From Sedimentimonas flavescens (lineage in GTDB: Bacteria; Pseudomonadota; Alphaproteobacteria; Rhodobacterales; Rhodobacteraceae), in assembly GCF_019264375.1 (NCBI RefSeq), contig NZ_JAHVAI010000007.1, forward strand, positions 62,001-126,000: a stretch of DNA of 64,000 bases, given 5' to 3'. The notes beneath the pieces were generated by a model. It made no database searches and was not told the origin of the DNA. It worked only from the letters and a program-made list of their open reading frames with translations. The position numbers and the translations under genes were made by a program. Below, piece by piece: positions 62,251 through 64,000 of this stretch (its first letter is position 1; every line of letters starts with the position of its first letter).

Positions 62251-63477
62251 TCAGCAGCCGGAACCCTGCACGAGGCCCCAACCGGTTTGCGTATCGCGCC
62301 CCGCAGGCCCCAGATCGCGGGCCGAGGCGCGCAGAGCGCGGCGCAATTGCTCGGTCGTGAGGGTTCTGCCCGCCCCAAGACGGGCCGCAAGCGCCGTCGC
62401 GATCGGCGCGGCATAGGAGGTTCCGCTGACATAGGCACCGCCGCCCTTTCGTGCAGCCCAGAGATCGACACCGGGCGCGGCGAACTCAACCTCGGGGCCG
62501 GTATTGGCACGCCGATAAGGGTGCAGCGCCGCGTCAACGGCGGTGACAGCGATCACCTCGGGCGCGGCGGCGGGCCAACCGACGCGGCCTGCGTCATTCC
62601 CGGCGGCAGCAATCATCACCATGCCCTGCGCCGCGGCGGCACTAAGCAGATCGGCCAGCGCGGCATTGGCCGGGCCCGAGATCGACAGGTTCACCAGGCG
62701 CACATCGCTGCGCAACAGCAGATCGAGACCCGCGCCGATCAGCTCGACATCGGTGCGCCCGCGCGTGCCCATCCCTGAGAAAGCATCCACCGCGATCAGC
62801 CGCGCGCCGGGGGCAAAACCGCCCAGGGCGCTGCCGCTGTCCTCGCCCACGATCAGGGCGGCCACCGCCGTGCCGTGATCGGGCGACTCGCCGCGCGCAT
62901 CACCCATCAGCGCCACGGAATCGATCCGCGCGCCCGCAAGCGCCGGGTGGCCCCGGTCGACCGGCCCGTCGATGATCCCGACGGTGCGCCCGGCAGGCAG
63001 GCGGCAACCCGCCCCGCCTGACACCAGCGCAGGGGCGTAAACGCGCGGGGTGCCCCCGGCATAGCCGTAAAGGTGATGCGCATCGAAACGGGTGCGCGGC
63101 GCGGCGGTGCTTAGCAGTGCCTGCGCTTGCGCGAGCGATAGCCCACGCGGCAACAGGAAGACCTGCCCGACGCGGCCAAGACCGGGATAGTCGCGGCGGC
63201 GGATCTGCGTGGCCCCGGCGGCCAGCAAGGCATTGGCGGTAGGGGCGGCCTCGGCTGTGGGGCCAAGCGCGATGAATTCCGGCTGGCCACGTGTGCGGGC
63301 CACGTGCCCGGCAACGGCGCGCCGGTCCGGGCGCGGACTGTCATCCGAGGCGCTGCCCCGATCTGCGCCCGACGGCGCGCCGGTCGGGCTAGCCTGAGCA
63401 TGGGCTGCGGGTGCCAGCCCCAGTGCCGCGATGACGGCAATCGCCGCCCCGATGATCTGCGCGCGCTTACTCCGCAA
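62251..63477 (-). CDS. exported S8 (subtilisin-like) serine peptidase
   Basis: A 408-residue exported peptidase. Signal RSKRAQIIGAAIAVIAALGL is followed by a linker and a propeptide-like region (about residues 65-135; FIALGPTAEAAPTANALLAA). The S8 triad is Asp170 (VGIIDGPVD), His201 (DHGTAVAALI) and Ser354 (SGTSYAAPIA); Asn294 (AAAGND) is the oxyanion residue. The only start that keeps the signal at the N-terminus is a TTG overlapping the upstream anti-sigma-like gene by 11 nt, with GAGG 9 nt before it. The pair is therefore likely coupled. The C-terminus ends early in GLVQGSGC. Confidence 0.85.
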   Translation of the reverse strand: MRSKRAQIIGAAIAVIAALGLAPAAHAQASPTGAPSGADRGSASDDSPRPDRRAVAGHVARTRGQPEFIALGPTAEAAPTANALLAAGATQIRRRDYPGLGRVGQVFLLPRGLSLAQAQALLSTAAPRTRFDAHHLYGYAGGTPRVYAPALVSGGAGCRLPAGRTVGIIDGPVDRGHPALAGARIDSVALMGDARGESPDHGTAVAALIVGEDSGSALGGFAPGARLIAVDAFSGMGTRGRTDVELIGAGLDLLLRSDVRLVNLSISGPANAALADLLSAAAAQGMVMIAAAGNDAGRVGWPAAAPEVIAVTAVDAALHPYRRANTGPEVEFAAPGVDLWAARKGGGAYVSGTSYAAPIATALAARLGAGRTLTTEQLRRALRASARDLGPAGRDTQTGWGLVQGSGC

Positions 63478-64000
63478 GGTCGGCCGCCTCGACCAGATGG
63501 GAGGCGCGCAGGGCCTCGACATCCTCATCGGAAACCGCGCGACCGGGCGCGGCGATCTCATACAGACCAAGCGCGCTCGGCCCGCCGACGATCTCAAACC
63601 CGAGCGATTGCAGCAGGCTGCGCAACTCGGATTCCGAGGCCGCCGGGGCGAAGGCCACGCTGATCGTGTCGCGCGCCTCGCCCGCCAGTTCATAGCCCGC
63701 ATCGCGCTGGCCTAGCAGGAAGAGACTCTGACCGAGGAAGGCCGCCAGCGCGACCGCCGCCGCGATCTGCCAGAAGTGCGAGCGAGCGGGCGCGGGCTGC
63801 GCCTCGCGCTCAACATCGCGCATCAGGCGGGCCAGGCCGAATTCGCCGGGGCTGCGCGGCGCCTCGGCCTGCAATGTGTCGCGCATGGCCCGCAGGGCAG
63901 CAAGTTCCAGCTCAAGCGAGGGGTCTTCGGCCAAGGCCGCCTCGACCGCCGCGCGCTCGGGCGCCGAGAGCGAGCCATTGGCGTAGAAGGGCAACAGCGC
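63467..64000 (-). CDS. anti-sigma-factor-like membrane protein, N-terminus missing
   Basis: 177 residues are visible; the gene runs off the right edge (its 5' end is outside). The cytoplasmic part begins with ALLPFYANGSLSAPERAAVE, a typical zf-HC2/anti-sigma linker. One transmembrane segment (HFWQIAAAVALAAFLGQSLF, about visible residues 75-95) follows. The periplasmic part DTISVAFAPAASESELRSLL, QSLGFEIVGGPSALGLYEIA resembles a subtilase prodomain/I9-like ferredoxin fold by eye. It overlaps the S8 peptidase start. An ECF sigma gene is expected just upstream, outside the window. Confidence 0.7.
   Translation of the reverse strand, partial: ALLPFYANGSLSAPERAAVEAALAEDPSLELELAALRAMRDTLQAEAPRSPGEFGLARLMRDVEREAQPAPARSHFWQIAAAVALAAFLGQSLFLLGQRDAGYELAGEARDTISVAFAPAASESELRSLLQSLGFEIVGGPSALGLYEIAAPGRAVSDEDVEALRASHLVEAADLAE

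Noticed and set aside
1-64000. CRISPR, tRNA, rRNA, insertion sequence or prophage
   Set aside because: No regular repeat-spacer pattern, no tRNA-like cloverleaf or 16S/23S stretch recognised, and no transposase, integrase or terminal inverted repeats seen.

Overview
The window is compact, GC-rich bacterial chromosome (about 65% GC by eye). Many stop/start codons overlap (ATGA, TGATG), and no rRNA, tRNA, CRISPR array, transposase or phage gene was found. Gene order and protein families point to an alphaproteobacterium of the Rhodobacterales (Rhodobacter/Paracoccus/Thioclava-like). The clues are the smr-mltA-Tim44-like-fxsA-secB block, a full C-P lyase locus with the DUF1045 protein, and a putrescine glutamylation locus with PotFGHI-type importers. 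No stretch over 300 bases lacks a gene.

Layout. 1-11117 is housekeeping: cell wall (smr, mltA), a Tim44-like protein, fxsA, secB, idi, the tamA-tamB envelope assembly pair, and glutaryl-CoA dehydrogenase with a divergent LysR regulator. 11117-14871 holds a YihY-type membrane protein, a MauG-like dihaem protein and a convergent FG-GAP/ASPIC (CRTAC1-type) exported protein that is translationally coupled to the ROK regulator xylR. 14868-22279 is a D-xylose locus: xylR divergent from xylF-H-G-B-A, which covers import, isomerisation and phosphorylation and ends in a clear terminator. 22373-28431 has a SulP transporter plus Usp pair and a cecR-ybhG-ybhF-ybhR-like exporter operon.

28462-38399 is a putrescine utilisation locus. 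A leftward operon puuA-puuB-potF-potG-potH-potI-glutamine amidotransferase faces a GntR/FCD regulator and puuC (gamma-glutamyl-aminobutyraldehyde dehydrogenase). A repeated TGTGATAG element lies upstream of both arms. 38503-42162 carries a GtrB-like glycosyltransferase, a methyltransferase and a GtrA domain fused to a GT-C-like membrane enzyme. 42174-46525 is a possible stress or detoxification cluster (OsmC, flavin monooxygenase, OsmC, methyltransferase, 49-residue protein) with a divergent HxlR regulator.

47764-60468 is a phosphonate regulon in four transcription units: phnC-D-E1-E2-acetyltransferase, phnM, DUF1045, and phnG-H-I-J-K-L-N with divergent phnF. Pho-box-like and PhnF-operator-like sequences are visible. 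60516-64000 runs leftward: a transglutaminase-like exported protein, a four-cysteine exported protein, an exported S8 peptidase and a truncated anti-sigma-like membrane protein.

The best candidates for something undescribed are: the anti-sigma/S8 pair, in which the anti-sigma periplasmic part resembles a subtilase prodomain; the dihaem enzyme/FG-GAP pair coupled to xylR; the twin-OsmC/flavin monooxygenase cluster whose OsmC proteins lack the second cysteine; the GtrA-GT-C fusion; and the polyamine operon with a putative PuuD substitute and an unassigned operator.
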